64,000 bases of DNA from contig CAVRYJ010000031.1 in assembly GCA_963725425.1 (NCBI GenBank), forward strand, positions 620,001 to 684,000, written 5' to 3'. This document shows, piece by piece, positions 1 through 8,785 of the stretch. The notes beneath the pieces were generated by a model. The model searched no databases, was not told the origin of the DNA, and was given only the letters and a program-made list of their open reading frames with translations. Position 1 is the stretch's first letter. Each line of letters opens with the position of its first letter. The translations under genes were made by a program, and so were the position numbers. The stretch is from Clostridium_I sp963725425 (GTDB taxonomy: Bacteria; Bacillota; Clostridia; Clostridiales; Clostridiaceae).

Positions 1-657
1 AAATGCTTTTTTCCTAACTTCTCTATTTTTAGATTTTATAAATTCACTATATTTTACTTCCGTTAGTTCAACTTTTCTTCCATCTTCATCAGTTATATTA
101 GGGAATGTCATATCTGCATTAGAAAGCATACTAAAAATATTACCAGGTGATTCTAAACAATCAGAAACTCCTGCCAATATTTTTTCTTCACTTTTTGAAA
201 GTATATGGGGTTTCATTTTTAAAATATCTTTAAGTGCAAATTCATATAATTTTAATTCTGGTAGCTCCTTAATTTCTATTTCAATAGTAGCATCTGGAAG
301 TGCTAATATTTCTGGAATAAAAAAAGCCTCTGCACTATTAAACTCAGAAAGATACGCATCTATTTTGCTTCTCAAAATTTGAAACTCTGTGTTTGCAGTA
401 TTTTCATCACTTCTTTGATGTGCATAAACGCATAATTTTTCTAATATTCTTGAAGCTTTCTCATCTAATTTGTAAAACTCCAATAATTTTTCACTATCAC
501 TAAATTTTCCACTAAAACTACTTATTTGCGTTGCATAACTTCTAACTTTATTAAAATCGGCCTCAAATGCTTCATTGTCCTTGTATATCTTATCTATTTT
601 CCATTTATACTTTTCTTCAATCATATTCCTTGATTTTGTTTTTTCTATTTCATCCAT
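1..657 (-). CDS. pepF: Oligoendopeptidase F (M3 family), N-terminal part, runs off the left edge
   Basis: The first 219 codons of a cytoplasmic M3-family zinc endopeptidase that degrades short peptides. The reading frame is open to base 1, so the catalytic HEXXH region lies outside the window. The visible part (starting MDEIEKTKSRNMIEEKYKWK) has the PepF N-terminal helical domain, with stretches such as KLCVYAHQRSDENT and the LSKSEEKILAG segment. The start at 657 is supported by AGGAGGAG eight bases upstream. The family is recognised by sequence resemblance; the exact peptidase subtype cannot be set from this half. Confidence 0.85.
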   Translation of the reverse strand, partial: MDEIEKTKSRNMIEEKYKWKIDKIYKDNEAFEADFNKVRSYATQISSFSGKFSDSEKLLEFYKLDEKASRILEKLCVYAHQRSDENTANTEFQILRSKIDAYLSEFNSAEAFFIPEILALPDATIEIEIKELPELKLYEFALKDILKMKPHILSKSEEKILAGVSDCLESPGNIFSMLSNADMTFPNITDEDGRKVELTEVKYSEFIKSKNREVRKKAF

Positions 658-688
658 ATATCATTCTCCTCCTAGCATTAGTTTGTTT

Positions 689-732
689 TAAGGCATCTGA
701 GAAAATACACTAGCATACTAGCTAGCTTTTTT
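689..732. repeat. Short TAAGGCATC-family repeat, degenerate
   Basis: Begins TAAGGCATCTGA like the long elements of this window, then has the short palindrome CTAGCATACTAGCTAG. No clear right end is seen. It lies between pepF and the long element at 775. Confidence 0.45.
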
Positions 733-774
733 TCAAAATCCATAAATGATTATCACCGCTATTTTCAATATTTT

Positions 775-938
775 TAGGCACAATCAAGAAAATAACAAGT
801 CAAAGATTCTGAGGATATTTTGCGGTAGGCGAGGAGCCAAAACCTCGCGCATATTGATATATGTAATGGTTATGGAAGGCGTTGCCTACCACTAAATACA
901 CCAGAATACTGGCTTGTTATTTTTTTGATGATGCCTTA
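775..938. repeat. MITE-like palindromic element, long copy 1
   Basis: A 164-bp element with terminal inverted repeats: TTAGGCACAATC and AATAACAAGTCA on the left, GGCTTGTTATT and GATGATGCCTTA on the right. Inner arms GGTAGGC and GCCTACC can also pair. The same core (GATTCTGAGGATATTTTGCG) recurs in the copies at 5690 and 9656. No open reading frame is inside. The right end supplies the stop codon of the neighbouring 131-aa gene. Confidence 0.8.
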
Positions 939-1331
939 GTATAAACTCTTTTTATCTTTAATATCCTCAAAAACATTCTTTACAGCTTTTTCCACAAGAA
1001 TGCATGTTTCTACAAGCTTATCTTTCATATCCATATGTTCTGGTAAAAAATCGAATTTTAGTTTCCAAGTTGGATTGTATTCATCATCTACGTCTTCTAT
1101 TTCATAGCCATCTTTTGAAAACATACTATAGTTAAAAATATCAAAAATAGCGGAGTACTCCCATTCTTCAACATCTTTATTTGTATCAAAAAACAAATTA
1201 ACCTTTTCACCATCGAAGTACATTTTAGTAACATATTCGGCTCCATCACTTACTTCATAGCTACCGAGCTCTCTCACAAAAAGATTGCTTACTTTATCCT
1301 TTTCCATTAAAACTAAAGATGAAAAATTCAT
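936..1331 (-). CDS. Conserved clostridial hypothetical protein, 131 aa
   Basis: A soluble acidic protein without signal peptide or membrane helix (MNFSSLVLMEKDK start). It may belong to a small uncharacterised clostridial family, perhaps DUF6762, but I hold that only weakly. The start is supported by AAAGGAGTG. The stop codon TAA is the first triplet of the adjoining TAAGGCATC repeat, so the C-terminus ends exactly at the repeat boundary. No function can be proposed from sequence. Confidence 0.7.
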   Translation of the reverse strand: MNFSSLVLMEKDKVSNLFVRELGSYEVSDGAEYVTKMYFDGEKVNLFFDTNKDVEEWEYSAIFDIFNYSMFSKDGYEIEDVDDEYNPTWKLKFDFLPEHMDMKDKLVETCILVEKAVKNVFEDIKDKKSLY

Positions 1332-1445
1332 TATAACACTCCTTTATTTGTATCAAAATTAAAGTACATATAGTCTTTACAAATGGCAATATATTTATTA
1401 TAATATATTTACATTTTATGGATATTAATTATAGGGGGGCTTATT

Positions 1446-1805
1446 TTGAAAAAAAAATCCAAACATAAAAATATATCAATAGTTATCTTCTGTATTGTAG
1501 TTTTTATAGTCCTTTTAGCAAGACATAATATTGAAAACGACAAACGCACAGACATAACTTATTCTGCAGAACACTATTTAACTACAGGTTTTTTTAACAA
1601 TTATAAATTATACAATGTTGATTACTATCGCATTGTATTTTCAGATACAAAAAATGCAATACTTGAGGTACAAGGTATGGAATATAAAGTTCCACATAAG
1701 ATTGTTAAATATAGAATGATTATGCAGAAGGATAGGGACGGCCTTTGGAGTGTTAAAACACTGGCGCCACTTTCAAATTTAGAAACTACAAATGAATCCA
1801 ATTGA
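1446..1805 (+). CDS. Hypothetical membrane-anchored protein, 119 aa
   Basis: One N-terminal membrane helix (about residues 10-25, ISIVIFCIVVFIVLLA) preceded by Lys residues, so an uncleaved anchor with the C-terminal domain outside is likely. The start is a TTG preceded by a GGGGGG ribosome site; there is no in-frame ATG until residue 78, so TTG is preferred. The extracellular part has no motif I recognise. It is convergent with the Fur-family gene, with stops only six bases apart. Confidence 0.6.
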   Translation: MKKKSKHKNISIVIFCIVVFIVLLARHNIENDKRTDITYSAEHYLTTGFFNNYKLYNVDYYRIVFSDTKNAILEVQGMEYKVPHKIVKYRMIMQKDRDGLWSVKTLAPLSNLETTNESN

Positions 1806-1810
1806 AATAA

Positions 1811-2242
1811 TTATTTTTCGCTGGTTTTGGATAGTTTTTCCAAGCATTCTTGACAAACAGCCTTCATTTTAAGTTCATGCTCCAAAAGCACAAATCCAGT
1901 TTTATTCTTAATTAATTCTTCTATTGGAATCATTGGACAATCTATTTCTATCTTTTTATGACAACAACTGCATTCAATTTTATGCTTATGTTTATATTCC
2001 TTTATTTTATAATTATATTTTCCGTCACCTAAATCAAATTTATCCACAATATCTTTGCTGGCAAATAATTCCAAACTCCTATAAACAGTGGACAAATCAA
2101 TATTGTTACCCTCACTAAATGACTTCTCATATATGGAATCCGCAGTTATAGGCTCTACTGAATTATATATAATATTTAAAATAACAACTCGGCCTCTAGT
2201 TATTTTTATTTTTTTTTCTTTTAAACAAGATTCACAGTTCAC
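1811..2242 (-). CDS. Fur-family metalloregulator
   Basis: A 143-aa ferric-uptake-regulator family transcription factor: N-terminal winged helix (STVYRSLELFA recognition helix, residues 50-60), then the HKHKIECSCCHKK metal-site stretch and the two structural zinc pairs CSCC and CQEC near the C-terminus. These features fit Fur/Zur/PerR but do not separate them. The start is GTG behind AAGGTGATAAG. It stands alone, convergent with the 119-aa gene. Target genes cannot be assigned from this window. Confidence 0.88.
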   Translation of the reverse strand: MNCESCLKEKKIKITRGRVVILNIIYNSVEPITADSIYEKSFSEGNNIDLSTVYRSLELFASKDIVDKFDLGDGKYNYKIKEYKHKHKIECSCCHKKIEIDCPMIPIEELIKNKTGFVLLEHELKMKAVCQECLEKLSKTSEK

Positions 2243-2320
2243 CTTATCACCTTATAATAATTTTTATTCTAATTATATCACATATCTAGTATCGTATAAT
2301 GGCTCTTGTAAATATAATCT

Positions 2321-2872
2321 TTAAAAAAGCAGCAATTTTATTCCAAAAATCACAAGTATAAATCCGCCCATAAAATCTGCATATTTTGCTATTAAATCAA
2401 TTTTAGAAATATATAATGAAATAATAAACCCAATTGAAGAAATAATTAATGTAACTAGTCCAATAAAGACTGTTTGAAATAGCACTATAATTGGATTTAT
2501 AATATGTCCCAAGATTGTAAATCCAATAACCAAGGCATCTATACTTACAGATGCACCAAGAATAAAATACATTTTATTATTTAGCAAAAAAATATTGTTT
2601 TTATGTTCAATACCATCTCTAATCATAATTATTCCTACCGTAACTATAATAGCTCCACCCATTATCCTAGGTATAGCAATTATGTATGTACTAAAAAAAA
2701 GTCCAAAATATGCACCTATAAGTGAAAAAAGAAATTGAAAGAAGCCAAATGATAGTGCAAATAAAATTTTATTTTTTATTCTTAATGCTCTATTTATACC
2801 AATACTTATAGCAACCCCAAAGGCATCCAATGACAAAGCCACTGCTATTAAAAAAGTGTAATTTATATTCAT
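2321..2872 (-). CDS. MntP/YtaF-type membrane protein (putative manganese efflux)
   Basis: A 183-aa polytopic protein with about six helices and two homologous halves. Each half carries the family signature: ALSLDAFGVAIS near the N-terminus and SVSIDALVIGF in the middle, with the conserved Asp residues of the MntP superfamily. MntP members export Mn2+; the clostridial/bacillar YtaF branch is linked to sporulation, so the substrate is uncertain. The start at 2872 is chosen because GGAGG lies eight bases upstream; an upstream in-frame ATG at 2908 has no such site. Confidence 0.75.
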   Translation of the reverse strand: MNINYTFLIAVALSLDAFGVAISIGINRALRIKNKILFALSFGFFQFLFSLIGAYFGLFFSTYIIAIPRIMGGAIIVTVGIIMIRDGIEHKNNIFLLNNKMYFILGASVSIDALVIGFTILGHIINPIIVLFQTVFIGLVTLIISSIGFIISLYISKIDLIAKYADFMGGFILVIFGIKLLLF

Positions 2873-3113
2873 AAATACCTCCAAATTTATATATATATTT
2901 GAATCCATAATTAATATATGTTAAAATATTTGTGGGTAGTATCATTTTGAACTGCACCAAAAATGTTATATAGATTATTATTCTGCTCATATCAAATAGA
3001 ATGAGACAGCTTATACGGGAGCTACGGGGCTGTATCGAATTTTTAAAAATTGCTTGTCAATTTTTCACTATTTTGAGGCAACCCCTTTATTATTATAAAA
3101 AGATGGTGATGCC

Positions 3114-3965
3114 ATGGATTTGAACTTTGGTTTCGTCGGCGCCGGAAGGGTTGGAGTAAGCCTAGGTAAATATTTTAGTGTTCATAATCTAAAAGTATCT
3201 GGTTACTACAGTAGAAATGGAAACTCGGCAAAAGAAGCTGCTAGATTCACAAATAGCCTTTTTTACACAGAATTAAAGGACCTAATTAAAAATTGTAATG
3301 TGATATTTATTACAACTCCCGATGATGTAATTCCTAAGATATGGACTGAAATTAAAAACTATAATCTAAAAGATAAAATCATTTGCCATACAAGTGGTTC
3401 CTTATCCTCATCGATCTTTTCAAATATAAACACTTTAGGAGCATTCGGATATTCTACCCATCCCATGTGTGCTTTTTCCGATAAATTCAATGCCTATAAA
3501 TCACTAGACAAAGTATACTTTTCAATAGAAGGAGATGAACTGTATTTAAACCAATTAAAAGATTTTTTTAACCTATTAGGCAACAAAGTTATTCTAATAG
3601 ATAAGTACAAAAAAACATTATATCATGTTGCAAATGTTACAGTTTCGAATTTAGTACTTTCACTTTTAGATATAGGTTGCAATTACCTTACTAATTGTGG
3701 TATTGATAATGAAACTGCATTAAGTGCACTTATGCCTTTAATCGAAAGCAATATAAATAACATAAAGGAAAGTGGATTTATTAATGCCTTAACAGGTCCC
3801 GTAGAGCGCATGGATATAGATACAATAAAGCATCACCTTTCTGCTATACCAGAAGAAGATGCTCTATTGTACAAACATTTATCTTTAAATCTAGTTGATT
3901 TAGCAGAAAAAAAGCATACCCAAACTTGTTATAAATTAATAAGAAATGAACTGAGGCGTAAATAA
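3114..3965 (+). CDS. Rossmann-fold/DUF2520 oxidoreductase, PanG-like (putative ketopantoate reductase)
   Basis: A 283-aa protein with an N-terminal NAD(P)-binding motif GFVGAGRVGVSLG (residues 5-17) and a C-terminal helical domain of the DUF2520 type. It is the first gene of a pantothenate cluster that has panB, panC and panD but no recognisable panE. An alternative ketopantoate reductase (PanG, known in Francisella, with relatives reported in clostridia) fits that missing step. The assignment is inference from context plus fold. The ribosome site is weak (GGTGATGCC before ATG). Confidence 0.7.
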   Translation: MDLNFGFVGAGRVGVSLGKYFSVHNLKVSGYYSRNGNSAKEAARFTNSLFYTELKDLIKNCNVIFITTPDDVIPKIWTEIKNYNLKDKIICHTSGSLSSSIFSNINTLGAFGYSTHPMCAFSDKFNAYKSLDKVYFSIEGDELYLNQLKDFFNLLGNKVILIDKYKKTLYHVANVTVSNLVLSLLDIGCNYLTNCGIDNETALSALMPLIESNINNIKESGFINALTGPVERMDIDTIKHHLSAIPEEDALLYKHLSLNLVDLAEKKHTQTCYKLIRNELRRK

Positions 3966-4005
3966 TCCAAATAATTATTTACATTAGTACAAGGAGGTAA
4001 CAAAT

Positions 4006-4833
4006 ATGAAAAACAGTATTTCAACTTTCATGGAGGCAAAAGATAAGCACGAAAAGATTACAATGCTCACAGCATATGATTATTCCATGGCTAAGATTAT
4101 AGATAACGCTGGTGTTAATGGAATTTTGGTTGGTGATTCTCTTGGAATGGTATGTCTTGGATATAAAGACACTTTAAGCGTAACAATGGAAGATATGCTA
4201 CACCATATAAAAGCAGTTACCCGTGGTAGCAAAAATGCCCTTGTAGTTGGAGATATGCCATTTATGTCCTATCAGACATCTGTTTATGATGCAGTGAAAA
4301 ATGCTGGAAGAATAATTCAAGAAGGCTATGCTGGTGCTGTAAAACTTGAAGGTGGTTCTTCCGTATATGAAGAGGTAAAAGCCATCGTAAAAGCTCAAAT
4401 CCCAGTAATGGGTCATATCGGCCTAACACCACAATCTGTAAATGTGTTTGGTGGCTTCAAGGTTCAAGGTAAAGATGAAATTAAAGCTAAAAAAATAATA
4501 GAAGATGCAAAAAAATTAGAGGATGCTGGCGTATTTTCCATAGTGCTAGAAGGCATACCTTGGAAACTAGCAAAAATTATAACTGAAAGCGTTACTGTAC
4601 CCACAATAGGAATTGGTGCTGGCAAATACTGTGATGGACAAATTCTTGTATATCAGGATATGTTAGGTCTATTCTCTGATTTCACGCCTAAATTCGTTAA
4701 AACCTATGGCAATGCTGGTGAAGTTATGAATACTGCATTTAAAGATTATATTACAGAGGTTAAGGATGGTGTTTTTCCTTCTGAAGAACACAGTTATAAA
4801 ATTGATGATGAAATCATAAACAAATTGTATTAG
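4006..4833 (+). CDS. panB: 3-methyl-2-oxobutanoate hydroxymethyltransferase
   Basis: Transfers a hydroxymethyl group from methylene-tetrahydrofolate to ketoisovalerate, the first step of pantothenate synthesis. The 275-aa length is normal. Family segments are visible in order: MLTAYDYSMAKI, VGDSLGMVCLGY (metal-binding Asp), VKLEGG, MGHIGLTPQSVN and IGIGAGKYCDGQILVYQD. It starts at ATG behind AAGGAGG, 40 bp after the PanG-like gene and 13 bp before panC, so co-transcription is likely. Confidence 0.97.
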   Translation: MKNSISTFMEAKDKHEKITMLTAYDYSMAKIIDNAGVNGILVGDSLGMVCLGYKDTLSVTMEDMLHHIKAVTRGSKNALVVGDMPFMSYQTSVYDAVKNAGRIIQEGYAGAVKLEGGSSVYEEVKAIVKAQIPVMGHIGLTPQSVNVFGGFKVQGKDEIKAKKIIEDAKKLEDAGVFSIVLEGIPWKLAKIITESVTVPTIGIGAGKYCDGQILVYQDMLGLFSDFTPKFVKTYGNAGEVMNTAFKDYITEVKDGVFPSEEHSYKIDDEIINKLY

Positions 4834-4846
4834 GGGGAAAATAGTA

Positions 4847-5692
4847 ATGAAAAGCATAAACTCAATAGATGAAGTAAGAAATCAAATTAAAATATGGAAA
4901 AAACAAGGCCTAACTATTGGTCTTGTAACAACCATGGGATTTTTACATGAAGGTCACGAGAGCCTTATTAAAAGAGCAGCAAGAGAAAATGATAAAGTTA
5001 TAGTAAGTATATTTGTAAATCCAACTCAATTTGCCCCAAATGAAGACTTAGAGGCTTATCCTAGAGATATAAAAAAAGATGAAGTTCTATGCATTGGTGC
5101 TGGTGCTCACCTGATTTTTAATCCATTACCTGCAAGTATGTACTATGAGGATGCATGTACAACCATAAACGTAGCAGGACTAACTGAAGGTTTATGTGGT
5201 GCAAAACGACCAGTTCACTTTGGAGGTGTTTGTCTCGTAGTTTCAAAATTATTCAATATCATAACACCAGACAAAGCCTACTTTGGTGAAAAAGATGCTC
5301 AACAGCTAGCTGTTGTAAAAAGAATGGTACGAGATTTAAACTTTGACATTGAAATAGTTGGATGCCCTATAATAAGAGAAGTTGATGGGCTTGCACAAAG
5401 TTCCAGAAATATTTATCTATCAGAAAATGAAAGAAAAGCTGCTTTAATACTAAATGAAAGCCTTAGCTTATCTAAAGAGACCCTTAAAAACGGTGAAAGA
5501 AACGCCAGCATTATTAATGACATCATTGAGAAAAAAATAACCTCAGAAGTCCTAGCTAGAGTTGATTACATTGAGATAGTTGATAGTTTGGATTTAAAAC
5601 CTGTTACACATATAACTGATTCTATTTTAGTTGCCATAGCCGTTTATATTGGAAAAACTAGGCTTATTGATAATTTTACTTATAGACCATAA
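4847..5692 (+). CDS. panC: Pantothenate synthetase
   Basis: ATP-dependent ligation of pantoate and beta-alanine. The 281-aa protein has the nucleotidyltransferase signature TTMGFLHEGHESLI (HxGH variant, residues 25-38), the pantoate-binding region SIFVNPTQFAPNED, and the FGEKDAQQL (KMSK-like) segment. The ribosome site is AGGGGGAAA. The stop TAA (5690-5692) is the first triplet of a MITE-like repeat that separates panC from panD. Confidence 0.97.
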   Translation: MKSINSIDEVRNQIKIWKKQGLTIGLVTTMGFLHEGHESLIKRAARENDKVIVSIFVNPTQFAPNEDLEAYPRDIKKDEVLCIGAGAHLIFNPLPASMYYEDACTTINVAGLTEGLCGAKRPVHFGGVCLVVSKLFNIITPDKAYFGEKDAQQLAVVKRMVRDLNFDIEIVGCPIIREVDGLAQSSRNIYLSENERKAALILNESLSLSKETLKNGERNASIINDIIEKKITSEVLARVDYIEIVDSLDLKPVTHITDSILVAIAVYIGKTRLIDNFTYRP

Positions 5693-5959
5693 GGCATCAT
5701 CAAAGAAATAACAAGTCAGTATTCTGGTATATTTTGTCCGATGACTACATCTTCTATTAAGTGGAAGATGTAGTCACTGGATAACGATTTCTAAGTTTCA
5801 TATGGAGAAAGAAACTCCACCTGAAACAAAGAACTCTGTTAATGGTATGCAACGCCTTCCATAACCATTACATATATCAATATGCGCAAGGTTTTGGCTC
5901 CTCGCCTATCGCAAAATATCCTCAGAATCTTTGACTTGTTATTTCTTTTCAGATGCCTA
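5690..5959. repeat. MITE-like palindromic element, long copy 2 with extra module, between panC and panD
   Basis: The same terminal sequences as the copies at 775 and 9656 but in the opposite orientation, and about 105 bp longer. The extra central part carries its own hairpins: GACTACATCTTC / GAAGATGTAGTC with a 9-nt loop, and GTTTCATATGGAG / CTCCACCTGAAAC. The element lies inside the pantothenate operon, so it is probably transcribed and could affect panD expression. Confidence 0.8.
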
Positions 5960-5986
5960 ATTCTTATTCATACTAGGAGGACTAAT

Positions 5987-6337
5987 ATGCAATTAACTAT
6001 GTTAAAATCAAAAATTCATAGAGCAACAGTTACAGAAGCAAATCTAAATTATGTGGGAAGCATAACCATTGACAAGAATCTCATGGAGAAAGCCAGTATT
6101 ATTGAATATGAAAAGATACAGGTTGTAGATATAAATAACGGAAGTAGACTTGAAACCTATGTTATTGAAGGAAAGAAAGGTAGCAAAGTTATTTGTTTAA
6201 ATGGAGCAGCCGCAAGATTTGTACAACCAGGCGATAAGGTTATTTTAATGACATATTGCCAATTGAATGAAAATGAAGCTAGTGGACACAGACCCAAGGT
6301 TGTTTTTTGGATGATAATAATTCAATTTCTGAAATAA
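5987..6337 (+). CDS. panD: Aspartate 1-decarboxylase, C-terminal tail frameshifted
   Basis: Makes beta-alanine from aspartate; the proenzyme self-cleaves at Gly24-Ser25, visible in YVGSITID, to create the pyruvoyl group. The start at 5987 follows CTAGGAGGACTAAT; the frame is open further upstream but that part lies in the repeat. After residue about 104 (RPKVVF) the reading ends as WMIIIQFLK. In a T7 rather than T6 run at 6303-6308 the frame would continue LDDNNSISEITDF and stop at 6369, which resembles a normal PanD tail. The catalytic core is intact either way. Confidence 0.93.
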   Translation: MQLTMLKSKIHRATVTEANLNYVGSITIDKNLMEKASIIEYEKIQVVDINNGSRLETYVIEGKKGSKVICLNGAAARFVQPGDKVILMTYCQLNENEASGHRPKVVFWMIIIQFLK

Positions 6338-6375
6338 CCGATTTTGAGAAACATGGGCAAAGTAAGTAAACATAG

Positions 6376-6630
6376 TTAAAAGTTATGGAGGATTTTCCTG
6401 CCCTGCCGTGCAGAAAAATCTATTAATATAATTTCTTAATTGTTTTAAACTTATATTTTATCCATTCCATATCTGTGTGTATGTTTATAGTTAAAATCTT
6501 TCAATAAAAGAAGGAGTAAGTATATTTGTGTGAACAAATATACTTACTCCTTCTTTTATTGATTTTTCAGTTTCTCCGAAAACTCTTCATTAACTTTTAA
6601 CTCTGAACTTTTAACTCTTAACTACTTATT
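6376..6630. repeat. Heptamer-flanked hairpin element (between panD and a permease gene)
   Basis: Contains a perfect 28-bp inverted repeat (arms 6501-6528 and 6535-6562, loop TGTGAA), likely a bidirectional terminator for the convergent panD and permease genes. On the left is AGTTAAAAGTTA; on the right are degenerate repeats of a TTTAACT/ACTCTTA heptamer (6585-6626). The layout matches the elements at 8197, 11713 and 56936. Confidence 0.7.
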
Positions 6631-8041
6631 TCCCCTTCTTCTTTCGCTTTCTTATCTGCAATTTGCATAGTACTATGACTTTTACTATAAACAAAGTATA
6701 CAACAAGTCCTAGTGCGAACCACACGAAGAATCTAATAATTGTTATAGGCTGCAGTTGAATAATTAAATATCCACATGCTAATGCAGAAATGATAGGTGT
6801 AAATGGTACACCTGGACACTTAAATGATCTTTTAAGATCAGGTCTTCTAATTCTCAATGCTATTATTCCTAAAGAAACAATTATAAAGGCTGCTAATGTA
6901 CCAATATTAGTAAGTTCTGAAACTATAGTTATTGGTAAAAAGCCTGCAATTACTGCAGCTGCTATTCCAACTAAAGTTGTGCATATTACTGGTGTCTTAG
7001 TCTTTTCACTTACCTTACCAAGTGCTTTAGGTAAAAGACCATCTCTAGACATTGCAAAGAATATTCTAGTCTGACCAAACATCATAACTAAAAGTACTGA
7101 AGTTATTCCACATATAGCACCAACAGATACTAATGCTGAACCCCAATTTATGCCAATTTGTTGAAGAGCAAATGCCACTGGAGCTGAAGTACCTTTAAAT
7201 TTAAGATATGGAACTACTCCTGTTAATATAGCAGAAACTACTATATAAAGTACTGTACAAATTACAAGTGAATAAATAATTCCCTTTGGTAGATCTTTTG
7301 AGGATCTTTAACTTCTTCTGCAGCTGTGGATACTGCATCAAAACCTATATATGCAAAGAATACATAAGCTGCACCTTTAACTACTCCACCAAAACCATAA
7401 GGCATAAAAGGATGCCAATTTGCAGGTTTTACATGACCTACTGCTAAAATTATAAATAATACAATAACCGCAAGTTTTATTATAACTATAATATTATTTA
7501 CTCTTGTACTCTGCTTAACACCTGAAATCAAAAGCAAAGCTATTAGAGTAACAATGATAACTGCTGGTAAATTAACAATACCGCCATCTAGTGGTGCAGA
7601 TACAAGTTTGGCTGGAAGATAAATCCCAACGCTACCTAGTAAACTCACTACATATCCTGACCAACCTATTGCCACCGTACCTATGGCAACTGTATATTCC
7701 AGAATAAGATCCCAACCTATAATCCAACCCCATATTTCTCCAAGAGCAGCATAGCCATAAGTATATGCACTTCCCGCCACTGGTACCATAGCTGCAAATT
7801 CAGCATAACAAAGTGCAGCGAAAACACATGCAAACGCAGCTATAACAAATGATAATACTAGTGCTGGTCCTGAAAAATTAGCGGCTGCGAGTCCTGTTAT
7901 AACAAAAATACCTGTTCCAACAATAGCTCCAATTCCAAGTAAAGTTAGTTCAAAAGGCCCTAGAACCTTAGCTAATGATTTTTTTCCCTTAGTTTCTGCT
8001 ATTAAAACATCAATAGACTTAGTTTTAAATATTTCTTTCAA
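6618..8041 (-). pseudogene. APC-family cationic amino acid permease, one frameshift
   Basis: Read through one shift, the protein is about 470 aa with roughly 12 membrane helices. It has the APC signature GIGAIVGTGIFVITGLAA near the N-terminus and FFAYIGFDAVSTAAEEVKDP before the break. The frame breaks at an A4 run on the coding strand (7296-7299); one more A gives the expected DPQKDLPKGIIYSLVI and an open frame to 6618. It resembles the YfnA/CAT-type permeases. The start is a TTG behind GGGGGG. A sequencing undercall is as likely as true inactivation. Confidence 0.8.
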
Positions 8042-8196
8042 TCAAAATCCCCCCTTAATTGTTATATTAATAACGATTCTTATGCATAGTTGCTAATTTA
8101 ATAATTATTATACCATTTATCTATATATATATGCAATACCTAATATCATTATTTTATATTAATTGTATTAATTGTAATACGTGTTAATTTATTAGA

Positions 8197-8322
8197 AATA
8201 AAATTGGGATGCAAGTAAATTTGTGTAAGCAAATTTACTTGCATCCCAATTTTATTGAGTTTTCTGCTAAGCAGAAAACTCTTCATTAACTCTTACCTTT
8301 TAACTCTTACCTTTTAACTGAT
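8197..8322. repeat. Perfect hairpin plus heptamer tail (element of the AACTCTT class)
   Basis: A perfect 27-bp inverted repeat (8197-8223 and 8230-8256, loop TGTAAG) is followed by a second small hairpin (GAGTTTTCTGC / GCAGAAAACTC) and by degenerate TTAACTCTTACC units. It sits upstream of the permease start and downstream of the padR-like gene, so it probably terminates the latter's operon. Confidence 0.7.
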
Positions 8323-8335
8323 TTACCCGTTCTCT

Positions 8336-8782
8336 CTATCCGTATAAATCTTCATATATTATTTTAAATACTTCAAGAGCTTCACTGATTTTACCCTTTA
8401 AAAGTATTTTCTTATTTTCTAATTCCATAATTCCGCTTTCAGTTAAAGAATATATCTTTTGTGTCTTTTTAACTTCATCATTCCATTCACCAATTATATG
8501 ACCGTTTCTTTCCATTTTCTTTAATAACGGATATATTCCCCCTGTACTAGGTATCCACAGTCCATCGGTCTTCTCCCCTATTTTATGTGCTATATCATTG
8601 CCATTAGTAGATCCCAAGCTTAAAATATAGAGCACATATAAAGGAAGCAGTCCCTTTGTAAATACCTGTCCAACAGCTTGTTCCTCTTTCTCGATTTTTT
8701 TTAGTTTAGCCAATTTTTCCTTATATTCTTTATAAAGTCTTTTCTCTTCTTCTTTAACATCAAAGCCGTTAAAGCTACCCAT
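8336..8782 (-). CDS. PadR-family transcriptional regulator
   Basis: A 148-aa protein with the PadR winged helix: GLLPLYVLYILSLGSTNGNDIAHKI, then the wing segment GGIYPLLKKMERNGHI and TQKIYSLTESG. The N-terminal 40 residues are a charged coiled coil rich in Lys and Glu. It begins three bases after the degV stop, with its ribosome site (GAGGAAG) inside the end of degV, so the two are translationally coupled. The ligand is unknown. Confidence 0.85.
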   Translation of the reverse strand: MGSFNGFDVKEEEKRLYKEYKEKLAKLKKIEKEEQAVGQVFTKGLLPLYVLYILSLGSTNGNDIAHKIGEKTDGLWIPSTGGIYPLLKKMERNGHIIGEWNDEVKKTQKIYSLTESGIMELENKKILLKGKISEALEVFKIIYEDLYG

Positions 8783-8785
8783 ATT

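Noticed and set aside
2909..3113. Possible Mn2+ (yybP-ykoY) riboswitch before the MntP-like gene
   Set aside because: The conserved GGGGAGUAG and cross-strand core are not present on the coding strand; only a few short pairings can be drawn.
5882..5986. Upstream extension of the panD frame
   Set aside because: The extra 35 codons lie in the repeat element and lack a ribosome site, while the ATG at 5987 has a strong one and matches the family start.
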